From Sphingobacteriia bacterium (GTDB lineage: Bacteria; Bacteroidota; Bacteroidia; Chitinophagales; Chitinophagaceae), in contig JAECQP010000007.1 of the NCBI GenBank assembly GCA_015999745.1, positions 1 to 64,000 on the forward strand: a DNA stretch of 64,000 nt, in the 5' to 3' direction. A program made the position numbers and the translations under genes. A model generated the notes under the pieces. It worked only from the letters and a program-made list of their open reading frames with translations. It was not told the DNA's origin and searched no databases. Positions 1 through 9,084 of this stretch are shown here, piece after piece. Position 1 is the stretch's first letter. Every line of letters starts with the position of its first letter.

Positions 1-376
1 ATCTCCCTAATACAATTACTTCTTTCTATTTACACAAAGATCTAAATACTACCAAGTATTAGTTAGACACTTGTTTTTTGGCTTTAGCAGATCGATCTGG
101 TTGGTTTTCATGAATACTTCAATTTTTAAGTCTGGTTTAATATTTATTAGTTTACATTCATCTATTCACAATAATTCAATTTCGTGTAAAATAATGTCAG
201 GTAATAGCTTTTCACAGCTTGTAACTGTTTTTCAGGAAAGAATTGCTCTGGAAAAGGGTCTTTAGCTGGCTATGGGCTATAATGAAATGCTGCGAGTTGC
301 AAGTGCCAACGCCCAATGTTCCGGCGCTTGGAAATATATATCAGGAAATATTTCATTTATTAATAAAGGTGACAAA
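1..376. other. Left-edge stretch without a supported gene
   Basis: I see no convincing coding region here. A 64-codon open frame at 71-265 has no recognisable product and AT-rich, low-complexity composition, so I do not call it. A short inverted repeat AATACT-ACCA-AGTATT lies at 45-60 and could be a regulator site, but nothing next to it supports that. The last part is the leader of the membrane-protein gene that starts at 377. Confidence 0.5.
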
Positions 377-1069
377 ATGAACACCAATAACAAATTAGCG
401 CTTGCTGCAGGGTTTCTTTACCTGGTTACAATAATTGCAGGTGGTTTTGCTGAAGTATTCGTAAGAGGAGCACTAACCGTACATGGTGACCCGGTTGCAA
501 CCGCTCGCAATATTCTGGCTTCTGAACAGCTGTATCGGTTTGGTTTTGTCGCTGACCTTGTGTGCCTGATCTGTGGCACTTTTTTGTCTCTGATTTTCTA
601 TATCCTGTTTAAGCCCGTAAATAGAAATCTTTCTTTGCTTGCTTTAATATTTTCCATTGTTGCTACAGCAGTTATGGCTGTGAACCTGCTCAATCAACAA
701 GCGCCATTGTTACTCTTGCATAACAGCAGTTACCTAAAAGCATTTACAATTGAGCAGTTACAAACACAGTCATTATTTTTTCTCAATTTGCAATCACAAG
801 GCTATAACATCAGCCTTTTATTATTCGCCTTTTATTTTCCAATTATCGGGTACCTTGTTTATAAATCAAATTTTCTTCCCCGGATCCTGGGTGTTATTTA
901 CACCCTGGCAGGGGTAGGTTATTTAACCAATAGCCTTTCGTGGTTTCTTTTTCCGCACTTGGCTGCATATCTTTTTCCTTATGTTTTACTTCCGGCCTTT
1001 GTTGGAGAAGTTTCAATGAGCTTTTGGCTGATATTTAAGGGAGTGAAAGCAGCTGAAATGAAACGCTAA
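377..1069 (+). CDS. DUF4386-family integral membrane protein
   Basis: The product is about 230 residues and very hydrophobic, with roughly six predicted membrane segments and few charged residues. It resembles the DUF4386 family of inner-membrane proteins of unknown function: an N-terminal segment reading AAGFLYLVTIIAG and a GDPVATARNI loop before the second helix. The open frame extends upstream to 272, but the ATG at 377 is preceded by AAAGGTGAC, a reasonable ribosome site, and the first helix follows at once, so I choose 377. It stands alone ahead of the small Cys-rich gene. No function can be given beyond membrane location. Confidence 0.75.
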   Translation: MNTNNKLALAAGFLYLVTIIAGGFAEVFVRGALTVHGDPVATARNILASEQLYRFGFVADLVCLICGTFLSLIFYILFKPVNRNLSLLALIFSIVATAVMAVNLLNQQAPLLLLHNSSYLKAFTIEQLQTQSLFFLNLQSQGYNISLLLFAFYFPIIGYLVYKSNFLPRILGVIYTLAGVGYLTNSLSWFLFPHLAAYLFPYVLLPAFVGEVSMSFWLIFKGVKAAEMKR

Positions 1070-1084
1070 AATCAAAACAAGTGA

Positions 1085-1303
1085 TTATATGGGAATACAC
1101 CAACACTACAATCTGCTATTACTTGCCCCGAATGCGGTTTTCAGAAAGAAGAAACTATGCCTGTTGATGCTTGTCAATACTTCTATAAGTGTACAAACTG
1201 CAATACAATACTAAAACCAAAGCAAGGGGATTGTTGTGTGTTTTGTAGTTACGGTACAGTAAAATGTCCGCCAATACAAGTGAATACATCTTGTTGTGCA
1301 TAA
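1085..1303 (+). pseudogene. Small Cys-rich protein (GDCC...CSYG...KCPP type), 5' end apparently frameshifted
   Basis: Read from 1085 the frame gives a Cys-rich polypeptide with CPECG, a central CQYFYKCTNC and a C-terminal block GDCCVFCSYGTVKCPPIQ, ending in SCC-A and a TAA at 1301-1303. I recognise this block from a family of about 65-residue proteins common in Bacteroidota, often beside mercury or metal transport genes; this is recall, not a search. The frame has an in-frame TGA at 1082-1084 and no ATG until 1157, which would remove the first CPECG pair. An ATG at 1089 lies one frame off, and losing one base near 1100 would join it to the conserved frame. It is therefore either a frameshifted remnant, a sequencing error, or a gene with an unusual start. 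Confidence 0.6.
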
Positions 1304-1395
1304 CCTTTTCGGTTTCTTTTCTTAAAAGAAGATCCTGATTTTGTATATTTAACGGCGCCTGGCTGAAAAGGTAAACCAGGTATATCATCAGCTTA

Positions 1396-2295
1396 ATGAT
1401 GCTGGCTACAAGACATATTATTTTCCTGGAAGTTGCATCAAGGCTTAGCTTTTCTGAAGCAAGTAAGGTATTGTTCATTAGTCAGCCAGCCATCAGTAAG
1501 CACATTAAGTCGCTCGAAGCGTATTATAAAACGGCCCTTTTTGAAAGAAAGGGTAATAGTATTGTGTTAACCGATGCGGGCGAAATCTTATTCCAAAAAG
1601 TAAAGGAGGCAAGGAAAATCCAGAACAATGCTGAGCTTGAGATCAGTACGCTTCAGCAAAAAGTGAACGCAAAGGGCCAATTGCGCTTAGGCGCCAGCAC
1701 CACGGTTGCCTTGTATATCCTGCCAAAAATTCTTTCTTCTTTTCATAAAAGGTATGCAAACGTTAAAATCAGTTTGCTGAACAGAAATACAGATACGATC
1801 ATTGAGGCGCTTTTAAATGAAGATATTGATATAGGGATCGTTGAAGGAAAAAGGAAAAGCACCTCGCTGGTATATAAGCCATTTATTACCGATGAAGTGG
1901 TAGCCGTATGTAGCAAGGACAGTTTTATTGCCAAAAAGCGGGCCATCCAGATCCGGGATATTCTCAATTACCCGGTTGTATTAAGAGAACAGGGCTCGGG
2001 TACCTTGTCTGCGCTAAAGGATAGCCTGGGGAAAAAAGGAATTAAGTTATCCAACCTCAAAGTCAACGTTATTCTGAGTGGAACGGAAGCATTAAAAAAT
2101 TTCATCAAAGCAGACGATTCCCTTGGGTTTTTGCCGATGGGTTCCATTGTTAAGGAGGTTGAAAGCGGCGAGCTGGTTATTGTTAAAATTGAAGATTTTA
2201 AAATAGTCAGGAACTTCTATTTTATTCAAAGGCATGGCACAGAAAACAATGAGTTGAATAAACTGTTCATAAAGGTTTGCACAGGCTCATTATAA
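1396..2295 (+). CDS. LysR-family transcriptional regulator
   Basis: This 299-residue protein has the LysR layout: a winged helix-turn-helix at about residues 5-65 (FLEVASRLSFSEASKVL followed by ISQPAISKHIKSLE) and a substrate-binding-like effector domain from about residue 92 (LRLGASTTVALYILPKIL). The double ATG at 1396 leaves two equivalent starts. It lies alone, 65 bases before the threonine synthase start and in the same direction. LysR proteins often control a neighbour, but the usual divergent target is missing here and no ligand can be inferred. A role over threonine synthase or the upstream membrane protein is only a possibility. Confidence 0.88.
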   Translation: MMLATRHIIFLEVASRLSFSEASKVLFISQPAISKHIKSLEAYYKTALFERKGNSIVLTDAGEILFQKVKEARKIQNNAELEISTLQQKVNAKGQLRLGASTTVALYILPKILSSFHKRYANVKISLLNRNTDTIIEALLNEDIDIGIVEGKRKSTSLVYKPFITDEVVAVCSKDSFIAKKRAIQIRDILNYPVVLREQGSGTLSALKDSLGKKGIKLSNLKVNVILSGTEALKNFIKADDSLGFLPMGSIVKEVESGELVIVKIEDFKIVRNFYFIQRHGTENNELNKLFIKVCTGSL

Positions 2296-2322
2296 TATTT
2301 TGTTATAGGCTATAATTAATTA

Positions 2323-2356
2323 TTGCCATTAAGTTATAATTGCCCGTCTATTTTTG
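2323..2356 (+). promoter_or_regulatory. Bacteroidota-type promoter of threonine synthase
   Basis: A TTG at 2323-2325 and TATTTTTG at 2349-2356 match the TTG-N17-23-TAnnTTTG class with a 23-base spacer, the upper end of the range. The -7 box ends only 4 bases before the ATG at 2361, so the transcript would begin almost at the start codon (leaderless or nearly so). Confidence 0.6.
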
Positions 2357-2360
2357 CCGG

Positions 2361-3542
2361 ATGGAAAAGAATCATTTGAATCCTTCGCGCATCAACAGGC
2401 TTTACTGTTCACAGTGTAATACAGCTTACGATTACCGGACCGCCCAAACTTTTGCCACTTGTTGTGGCAAGCCGCTTTTGATCTCCTACGACCTGGATAC
2501 GGATTTTCCCATTAGCAGAATAAAAGACAGGCCGAACACAATCTGGCGATATTTTGAACTGCTTCCTGTATTGGATGAAGCCAATATCGTATCGCTGAAT
2601 GAAGGAATGACGCCCGTCATTCAATTGGAGAAATTAGCGGCCAGGAATGGGTTTGACCAGTTGTTTTTGAAAGATGAAACCAATAACCCGACCGGATCAT
2701 TCAAGGCAAGAGGCCTGAGTGTCGCTATTTCCAAAGCAAAGGAATTGGGGATCCGTAAATGCATTATTCCAACTGCCGGTAATGCCGGCGGAGCGCTGGC
2801 CGCCTATTGTGCAAAGGCCAACATAGCCGCTACGGTGATCATGCCTGCACACACTCCCAGGGTTTTTAAAGACGAATGTTTTTTATATGGTGCGGAGCTT
2901 GTACTGATTGATGGACTAATCAGTGATTGCGGAAAGAAAGCGCAGGAAATGAATAAAGAAGGAGCATACTTCGACATGTCTACTTTAAAAGAACCTTATC
3001 GTTTAGAAGGGAAGAAGACCATGGGCTATGAAATAGCGGAGCAGTTTGATTGGGAACTGCCGGATGTGATCATTTACCCTGCCGGTGGTGGTACCGGGTT
3101 AATCGGAATATGGAAGGCTTTTAACGAAATGAAAGCGCTGGGATGGATCAAGGGGCCTTTCCCCAAAATGGTGGCTGTTCAGTCAGCAAAATGCGCCCCC
3201 ATCAGTGAAGCCGTTAAAGACCCCATTCACTGGAAAGAAAATTTTACACCGGAAGCAACAATCGCCAATGGACTGGCAGTACCCTACCCTTTTGGGATGG
3301 ATCTGATGTTGGATGTTTTGAGCGCGTCCAATGGTGAAACGGTGCTTGTAAATGAAGATGAAATCATGAAAGGCATTCTCGAATTCACCAGGAAAGAAGG
3401 CATCCTGGTTTCACCCGAAGGGGCTGCTACCTATATTGCATTTCAGCAATTGCTGGGATCCGGTAAAATAACTGAAGGGCAAAAAGTACTGCTTTTAAAT
3501 ACAGGCACAGGCTACAAGTATCTGGAAAATATCATTCATTGA
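2361..3542 (+). CDS. thrC: Threonine synthase
   Basis: This PLP enzyme of about 393 residues converts O-phosphohomoserine to threonine and phosphate in the cytoplasm. An N-terminal Cys motif (C16, C19, C34, C35) precedes the fold-type II PLP domain. The PLP lysine lies in NPTGSFKARG (K115), and a glycine-rich phosphate-binding loop PAGGGTGLIG follows in the C-terminal half. The frame extends to a TTG at 2340, but the ATG at 2361 directly follows a consensus -7 box, so I choose it. The gene is monocistronic, with convergent copper genes downstream. A related PLP lyase such as threonine dehydratase is possible but the N-terminal Cys motif argues for threonine synthase. Confidence 0.88.
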   Translation: MEKNHLNPSRINRLYCSQCNTAYDYRTAQTFATCCGKPLLISYDLDTDFPISRIKDRPNTIWRYFELLPVLDEANIVSLNEGMTPVIQLEKLAARNGFDQLFLKDETNNPTGSFKARGLSVAISKAKELGIRKCIIPTAGNAGGALAAYCAKANIAATVIMPAHTPRVFKDECFLYGAELVLIDGLISDCGKKAQEMNKEGAYFDMSTLKEPYRLEGKKTMGYEIAEQFDWELPDVIIYPAGGGTGLIGIWKAFNEMKALGWIKGPFPKMVAVQSAKCAPISEAVKDPIHWKENFTPEATIANGLAVPYPFGMDLMLDVLSASNGETVLVNEDEIMKGILEFTRKEGILVSPEGAATYIAFQQLLGSGKITEGQKVLLLNTGTGYKYLENIIH

Positions 3543-3560
3543 TGCAGGGAGTACCCTTTT

Positions 3561-5717
3561 TTAATATGAAACGGTTAACCCTGCACCAAAACCCATATCA
3601 CTGTCGTAGTGCGCAGATATACCGATGTTCTTACCTGCGATGTAACGGAGTCCGCCCATATATTCTTTATCGGAATTGACCATCATGCTCATCCGGAGCC
3701 TTTTTGAAACGGGAATATCTTCCCGCATCAGTTGTAAGCGCAGGTTCCCATTGGCATATACTTCCGTTTTAAACTGGAATAGCATCGGCAAAGTATATTG
3801 TATACCCGCACTCAATTGCGCCCGGTTATTTTTAGAACTTCGCTGACCGAATAAATTTTTTTCTTCATTGTGTTCCATACTTCTGTATCTCCAGTCAAAA
3901 CCGATAAATGGCATGATCCATTGCATTTTACCCAGGTACCGCCCCAGATGCGTTTCTGTTTCATACCCATGCATATCGTTGTAGCCAAGCCGCCACTCAG
4001 TTCCAAGGCTCCAGCGGGTGTTGTGTACCATCAGCATTCCATCATTGCCATTGCTTGCAAAATCATTCCTGGCCATTACACGTAGCTTTCTGTCATCGGA
4101 AAACAATTTTCTCTGAGCCAGGCGGGGATCTGGTATCAACGGGTTTGCAGCTTGATTTTCATAAGTAAAGACCCTTCCCATTCCGCTCATCATATGATAG
4201 AGGATATGGCAATGAAAGAACCAGTCTCCCTCGGCATTGGCCCTGAATTCGAGGGTGTCGGTTTCCATGGGCATAATATCAATTACGTTTTTCAAAGGGG
4301 CATAGTCTCCATGGTCATTCAACACCCTGAAATCATGCCCATGCAAATGCATTGGATGCCGCATCATGGACGCGTTGTGTAAGATTATCCGAACGGTTTC
4401 TCCTTTTTTGATCAGGATTTTATCAGATTCGGAAACCACTTTGTTATTCAGGCTCCATACATATCGGTTCATGTTTCCGGTTAGTTCAAATTTTAATTCT
4501 TTCACTGGTGTATTGACCCGGAGCCTGGTTGAATGCGTCGATCTGAGCATATTATAATTCAGTGTAACCAGCTCGGGAGTATCATTAATCTCATCATACA
4601 TTACTGCATTCATATCCATTGTATTCAGGCTCATCTGCATTCCCATATCATTCAATTCTCCGTTCATCTGCATCATATCGTTCATCATCTTCATTCCTTC
4701 AAAATAATTCAAACGTGGTAAGGGGCTAGCCGTTTTCCTGGGCCCATTTCCGAGGTAAACAGCGGCAGACCCGGTTCTGTCCTCAGAAGTTGCCAGTAGT
4801 TGATAGGCATTATTATCGGGTATGGTTACCACAATATCGTATGTTTCGGAAACAGCAATTATTAACCGGTCCACCTCTACCGGCTCAACATCGTTCCCAT
4901 CGTTGGCTACTACAGTAATTTTACCTCCGGCATAGTTCAGCCAGAAATAAGTGGACGCCCCTCCGTTGGAAATTCTCAGACGTACTTTATCCCCTGCTTT
5001 GAAATTGCCCGGGTTAGATTCGCTTTTCCCATTGATCAGAAAACGGTCGTAATACACATCGCTTACATCCATCGCCAGCATTCTTTTCCATTCGTTGGTG
5101 AGCTTTGTTTTCAGGTGACCGGCTCTTATGGCTTCTGCATAACTCTGCGTAGTTCCTTTTTTAATGGCAAACCAGTCTGAAGCGTTATGCAGCATGCGAT
5201 GTACATTGTTGGGGTTCAGATTGGTCCATTCGCTCAGTATCAGGGGTATTGTTGGCAGGTCATCAATTCCTTTTCTGAATGTTGTGTCATTATCCCGTTT
5301 ATGTAAAATCATGGAACCATACATGCCGATCTGCTCCTGCATTCCGCTATGACTATGGTACCAGTGCGTACCATGCTGTATAACCGGAAACCGATAAACA
5401 TGTTTTGAATGGGGAGGAATGGGCATTTGTGTAAGGTAGGGCACGCCATCTTCCCTGTTGGGTAAAAACAAGCCATGCCAGTGCAGGGAGGTTGCTTCGT
5501 CCATATCATTGTATACATGAATTTCTGCGGTGTCTCCCTGGGTAAAATGCAGTTCCGGCATAGGGATTTGTCCATTCACAGCAATTGCTCTTTTGAAAAC
5601 ACCGGTAAAATTGACCAGGCTGTCTTTTATGTGCAATTCATAACGCACTGTTTTCTGAGCCAATACATTACTGCCCGGGAAACATGCAATCAGCAGAAAC
5701 CATAATAGTTTATTCAT
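3561..5717 (-). CDS. Secreted multicopper oxidase (CopA-like) with C-terminal barrel-like domain
   Basis: This 718-residue protein has a signal peptide ending near VLAQ (residues 1-21). Cupredoxin domains follow with all four copper-binding segments: HWHG (79-82), HWYHSHSG (118-125), HPMHLHGHDF (454-463) and HCHILYHMM (502-510). A Met-rich stretch at about 341-370 is typical of cuprous oxidases. The last 150 or so residues, from about 565, have alternating aromatic/polar strands (for example WSLGTEWRLGYND and MPFIGFDWRYR) and end in an aromatic residue, resembling a CopB-type outer-membrane barrel. The likely role is oxidising Cu(I) in the periplasm or at the outer membrane. It is the last gene of the minus-strand copper operon, 3 bases after the HMA gene. 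Confidence 0.88.
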   Translation of the reverse strand: MNKLLWFLLIACFPGSNVLAQKTVRYELHIKDSLVNFTGVFKRAIAVNGQIPMPELHFTQGDTAEIHVYNDMDEATSLHWHGLFLPNREDGVPYLTQMPIPPHSKHVYRFPVIQHGTHWYHSHSGMQEQIGMYGSMILHKRDNDTTFRKGIDDLPTIPLILSEWTNLNPNNVHRMLHNASDWFAIKKGTTQSYAEAIRAGHLKTKLTNEWKRMLAMDVSDVYYDRFLINGKSESNPGNFKAGDKVRLRISNGGASTYFWLNYAGGKITVVANDGNDVEPVEVDRLIIAVSETYDIVVTIPDNNAYQLLATSEDRTGSAAVYLGNGPRKTASPLPRLNYFEGMKMMNDMMQMNGELNDMGMQMSLNTMDMNAVMYDEINDTPELVTLNYNMLRSTHSTRLRVNTPVKELKFELTGNMNRYVWSLNNKVVSESDKILIKKGETVRIILHNASMMRHPMHLHGHDFRVLNDHGDYAPLKNVIDIMPMETDTLEFRANAEGDWFFHCHILYHMMSGMGRVFTYENQAANPLIPDPRLAQRKLFSDDRKLRVMARNDFASNGNDGMLMVHNTRWSLGTEWRLGYNDMHGYETETHLGRYLGKMQWIMPFIGFDWRYRSMEHNEEKNLFGQRSSKNNRAQLSAGIQYTLPMLFQFKTEVYANGNLRLQLMREDIPVSKRLRMSMMVNSDKEYMGGLRYIAGKNIGISAHYDSDMGFGAGLTVSY

Positions 5718-5720
5718 CGT

Positions 5721-5954
5721 TTAGGCTTGAATAGGTTCAATATTGAAGCCGGAGGCTTTCACCGATTTAATAATTGCCGCTTCTGTTGCGCCATCTGAAA
5801 CTACTGTCAATATTTTATCCGCAACAGAACTGTTTACATTCCAGCTACTGATGCCTGGTTCACTATTCAGTGCGGGAGAAACTTTTGCCACACATCCACT
5901 GCAGTTAATATTTGTTTTGAAAGTTAAGATCTTTGGCTTGTTATTCGTTTTCAT
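5721..5954 (-). CDS. Small HMA-domain copper-binding protein
   Basis: This 77-residue protein is essentially one heavy-metal-associated domain with the metal loop NCSGC (CxxC) near residue 18 and the usual beta-alpha-beta-beta-alpha-beta length. It is probably a cytoplasmic copper carrier (CopZ-like) or a metal-binding regulatory peptide. The frame continues to 6056, but the ATG at 5954 gives the standard HMA N-terminus and the upstream part looks like intergenic DNA. It lies between copA and the multicopper oxidase, 3 bases from the latter, so co-transcription with the oxidase is likely. A repeated 35-nt element lies 60 bases upstream. Confidence 0.85.
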   Translation of the reverse strand: MKTNNKPKILTFKTNINCSGCVAKVSPALNSEPGISSWNVNSSVADKILTVVSDGATEAAIIKSVKASGFNIEPIQA

Positions 5955-6013
5955 AATACTGTTTTTAATTGGTTTATTCAATAATACAAAGCTCGGCAGC
6001 ATTTTCAGCACCG

Positions 6014-6048
6014 TTGTTATGCTATTTCTTGTATATTTTATGTTATTT
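6014..6048 (-). promoter_or_regulatory. Repeated upstream element, copy 2 (before the HMA gene)
   Basis: These 35 bases match the stretch at 8308-8342 at 26 of 35 positions without gaps, sharing the blocks TTGTTATG, TATT, ATATTTTAT and ATTT (plus-strand reading). Both copies lie 50-60 bases upstream of the start of a copper gene in the same orientation. I infer a shared operator, plausibly for the HMA-AraC regulator at 8341-8901. The distal end overlaps the copA stop codon. Confidence 0.5.
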
Positions 6049-8259
6049 ACTCCCAATCCATTTTAACCGGAGGCTATTGCTCACTACACTGATGCTACTC
6101 AGGGCCATCGCAGCCCCTGCAATCATCGGGTTCAGCAGGAACCCGTTAACCGGATACAGGATCCCTGCGGCTAAAGGGATACCGATGATGTTGTAAATAA
6201 AGGCCCAGAACAGGTTCTGCCGGATGGTCCGGACTGTTTTTCGGGAAAGCGTAATTGCCAGCGGTATTTTAGTAAGATCCGAAGATAGAATTGTCATTTT
6301 AGCAACATCCATGGCAATATCACTACCCTTTCCCATGGCAATACTCACATTGGCCTGGGCAAGCGCCGTACTATCGTTGATGCCATCACCCACCATGGCC
6401 ACCGTTTTTCCCTGTTCCTGCAAAGCTTTTATAAACGCCGCTTTTTCCTGCGGCAAAACTTCTGCTTTGTAATGAAGGATCCCGGTTTCAGTAGCAATGG
6501 CCCGGGCGGTGTTTTCATTGTCGCCGGTAAGCATATAGACTTCTATACCTTCCTCCTGTAATTGCTGTACAGCAGCCCTGGAAGAGGGCTTTACCTGATC
6601 GGCAATAGCCAGCACGGCCAGCGCTTTTGCTTCATCCGCAAACCAAATGACTGTTTTGGATTGTGAGGCCCATTGTTCGGCGCTATGGATCAGCAACTCA
6701 TCTGAAGTGATCTGCTGATCTTCCAGTAAATGCCGGTTGCCCACATAATATTTTTTTCCATCCACCATCGCGCTGGCTCCCCTGCCTGTAATGCTGCGGA
6801 ACTCCGTTACATTTTTTGCGGAGCTGGTCGTAAAATAATTGACTACGGCATTGGCCAGGGGATGCTCTGATAGTTTCTCCATGGCGGCCAGCACATCGGA
6901 GGGAGTATCCTTTTGATCCCGCCATTGCAGATCGGTTACCACCGGCTTTCCGGCTGTAATGGTTCCTGTTTTATCCAGCACAACGGCATTGATTTTTTCG
7001 GCCAGTTCCAGGCTCTCGGCATCTTTGATGAGAATGCCCTGCTCTGCCCCTTTGCCAACCCCTACCATGATGGCTGTTGGAGTTGCCAGTCCTAATGTGC
7101 AGGGGCAGGCAATAACGAGTACCGTTACCATGGCCAGTAATCCATGCGTAAATCCGTTTTCACCTCCGAGCCAATACCATAGAATGAATGAAAGCAATGC
7201 AATTGCAATTACAGCCGGAACAAAAATGCCGGCAATGCGATCCACGAGTTTTTGAACAGGCGCTTTGCTTCCCTGAGCTTCCTGCACTGTCCGGATGATC
7301 TGGGATAACATGGTTTCCGCACCCACTTTCAGGGCCTTGAACTGAAAGCTTCCTTTTTGGTTGATTGTTCCGGCAAATACGCTGTCCTGCACTTTTTTAG
7401 GTACGGCTACCGGCTCTCCGCTTAGCATGCTTTCATCTACATAGGAGGTTCCGGAAACAACTATACCGTCTACCGCAATTTTTTCGCCCGGTTTTACGAG
7501 GAGGAGATCGCCTTTGTTTACCTGTTCCAGGGGGATGCTCATGGTATGTCCGCCTTCATGAATCAGGGTAACCGTTCCGGGTTGTAAACCCATCAGTTTT
7601 TTGATGGCCGATGAAGCATTGCCCTTGGCTTTTTCTTCCAGGAGCTTGCCCAGTAAGATAAACGCTATTACAACGGAGGCCGCTTCAAAATACACATGGG
7701 CATGTATTCCTTTGCTGTGCCAGTAGCCGGGGTTCAATGTATTGAATACACTGAAGAGATATGCTACAGCGGTACTCAACGCAACGAGGGTGTCCATATT
7801 GGCTTTTCCATGTAGCGCCTGCTTATACGCATTCACGAAAAACTGTTTTCCAAACCAGAGTATCACAGGGGTAGATAATGCCCACATCACATAGTTCGCA
7901 TAAGGCATGTTCATGTAGAACATGCCGATAATGGCCACCGGTATGGATAATAGGATAGACCAAATGGTTCTATGCTTCAACTGCCGGGTTTGATCCTGTT
8001 GAATATGTTCCAGGTTTTCTATAGTGTTCCCTGTATCAATCAGCAGGTCATATCCGATTTGTTGTACGGTTTTACGGAAATCCTCCAGTGAAACTATAGC
8101 AGGATTGTATTCAATTACAGCCGTAGCGTTGGCGTAGTTGACTGCAGCGCTGGAAATACCGGGCTGTGCTTTCAGCATACTTTCCACGCTTACCGCACAG
8201 GAGGCGCAGGTCATGTGCAATACAGGAAGAATAGCGGTTTTCTTTTTTTGCGTATCCAT
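6043..8259 (-). CDS. copA: Copper-translocating P-type ATPase
   Basis: This 738-residue inner-membrane P1B-type ATPase exports Cu(I) from the cytoplasm. One N-terminal HMA domain carries MTCASC (16-21). The actuator-domain motif SGEP lies at 280-283, the membrane metal site CPC at 385-387, the phosphorylation motif DKTGT at 429-433, and the hinge motif GDGIND in the C-terminal third, followed by two closing helices. The length suits a single-HMA CopA. The frame reaches back to a TTG at 8283; I prefer the ATG at 8259. It is the first gene of the copper block after the regulator, and the HMA protein and multicopper oxidase follow in the same direction. Silver as an alternative substrate cannot be excluded. 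Confidence 0.93.
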   Translation of the reverse strand: MDTQKKKTAILPVLHMTCASCAVSVESMLKAQPGISSAAVNYANATAVIEYNPAIVSLEDFRKTVQQIGYDLLIDTGNTIENLEHIQQDQTRQLKHRTIWSILLSIPVAIIGMFYMNMPYANYVMWALSTPVILWFGKQFFVNAYKQALHGKANMDTLVALSTAVAYLFSVFNTLNPGYWHSKGIHAHVYFEAASVVIAFILLGKLLEEKAKGNASSAIKKLMGLQPGTVTLIHEGGHTMSIPLEQVNKGDLLLVKPGEKIAVDGIVVSGTSYVDESMLSGEPVAVPKKVQDSVFAGTINQKGSFQFKALKVGAETMLSQIIRTVQEAQGSKAPVQKLVDRIAGIFVPAVIAIALLSFILWYWLGGENGFTHGLLAMVTVLVIACPCTLGLATPTAIMVGVGKGAEQGILIKDAESLELAEKINAVVLDKTGTITAGKPVVTDLQWRDQKDTPSDVLAAMEKLSEHPLANAVVNYFTTSSAKNVTEFRSITGRGASAMVDGKKYYVGNRHLLEDQQITSDELLIHSAEQWASQSKTVIWFADEAKALAVLAIADQVKPSSRAAVQQLQEEGIEVYMLTGDNENTARAIATETGILHYKAEVLPQEKAAFIKALQEQGKTVAMVGDGINDSTALAQANVSIAMGKGSDIAMDVAKMTILSSDLTKIPLAITLSRKTVRTIRQNLFWAFIYNIIGIPLAAGILYPVNGFLLNPMIAGAAMALSSISVVSNSLRLKWIGSK

Positions 8260-8307
8260 AATAAATGGTTTATTATGATACAAAGTTGTTACAGGCGTTT
8301 TGGTTTG

Positions 8308-8342
8308 TTGTTATGTTATTATACGAATATTTTATAACATTT
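8308..8342 (-). promoter_or_regulatory. Repeated upstream element, copy 1 (before copA), with an inverted repeat
   Basis: This 35-nt stretch resembles 6014-6048 (26 of 35 positions). It also contains the inverted repeat ATGTTAT-N14-ATAACAT (8313-8319 and 8334-8340). It lies between the regulator stop codon and the copA start, about 50 bases from the latter. A binding site for the adjacent AraC-type protein is the simplest reading, but a role in ending the regulator transcript cannot be ruled out. Confidence 0.5.
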
Positions 8343-8901
8343 ACACTTTGTCGAGTGACTTACGTTTAACCGATCTGATGTTTTTGAAATGACTGGGGGT
8401 TAAACCGGTTACTTTCTTAAACTGGCTGCTGAGGTACGCTACGCTGGAATAATTGAGCTGGAAGGCTATTTCACTCAGGGAAAGCTCATCGTATACCAAC
8501 AGTTCCTTCACGCGTTCAATTTTCTGTGCAATGAAATATTTTTCTATGGTAATTCCTTCTACCTCCGAAAAGAGGTTACTCAGATAATTGTAATCGTGGT
8601 GAAGCCTGGCGCTTAACAGATCGGATAGGTTTGCTGTCATTTCTCCATCTTTCTGACGGACCAGTTCAAGCATAATCAACTTGATTTTTTCAATTAACCT
8701 GCTTTTTTTGTCGTCTATCAGGTCGAATCCAAGCTGTTGTAAGGCATGGTTGAGCGCCTGCTTTTCTGTATCAGTCAATGGATGATTGAGTTCTACTTCG
8801 CCCAGCTCTACAGCAAGGGCGGTCAGGCCGAGTTTTTCTATCGTTTCCTTTACAACCATTTTGCAACGGTCGCAAACCATATTTTTTATAAAAACCTTCA
8901 T
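8341..8901 (-). CDS. AraC-family regulator with N-terminal HMA-like metal site
   Basis: This 186-residue protein joins two parts. Residues 1-70 resemble an HMA fold with a CxxC pair (C10, C13 in MVCDRCKMVVKETIE). Residues 80-183 form an AraC-type double helix-turn-helix, including LSLSEIAFQLNYSSVAYLS followed by QFKKVTGLTPSHFK. The arrangement suggests a one-component copper or silver sensor in which metal binding at the CxxC site alters DNA binding. It sits directly upstream of copA on the same strand. No clear -7 box was found in the 212 bases between it and the divergent gene at 9114. The regulatory target is inferred from position only. Confidence 0.82.
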   Translation of the reverse strand: MKVFIKNMVCDRCKMVVKETIEKLGLTALAVELGEVELNHPLTDTEKQALNHALQQLGFDLIDDKKSRLIEKIKLIMLELVRQKDGEMTANLSDLLSARLHHDYNYLSNLFSEVEGITIEKYFIAQKIERVKELLVYDELSLSEIAFQLNYSSVAYLSSQFKKVTGLTPSHFKNIRSVKRKSLDKV

Positions 8902-9058
8902 GCTAAGTGAAGGTAAGTAACTATTTTTTGCCTTACGTGTTTTCTCCGGTACAAGATTGCATTAAAATGGATTTTAAAGTCAGGCCAACGCCGGTATAAC
9001 GTTAATTTTAGTTTAAAACTGCGTATTTACAACGTCAATGAGCTTAAAAAGTAAATAA

Positions 9059-9080
9059 TTAAGGACAAAATTATCCTTAA
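9059..9080 (+). promoter_or_regulatory. Operator-like inverted repeat, TTAAGGA-N8-TCCTTAA
   Basis: This is a perfect inverted repeat with 7-base arms and an 8-base spacer (CAAAATTA). It is centred 19 bases upstream of the centre of the -7 box at 9085-9092, where the -33 element would be expected. The same arms (AAGGA/TCCTT) with the same spacer length stand in front of norC at 21207-21224. An Rrf2-family regulator encoded at 18202-18633 or 18602-19045 is a plausible binder. Confidence 0.6.
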
Positions 9081-9084
9081 ATAT

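Noticed and set aside
45..60. Inverted repeat AATACT-ACCA-AGTATT
   Set aside because: Short, AT-rich and not linked to a promoter or regulator; could be chance.
71..265. 64-codon open frame near the left edge
   Set aside because: No recognisable product, AT-rich low-complexity composition and no clear ribosome site.
3541..3565. Terminator between thrC and the convergent oxidase gene
   Set aside because: Only a 3-pair GC stem (GGG-AGTA-CCC) precedes the T-run; too weak to call.
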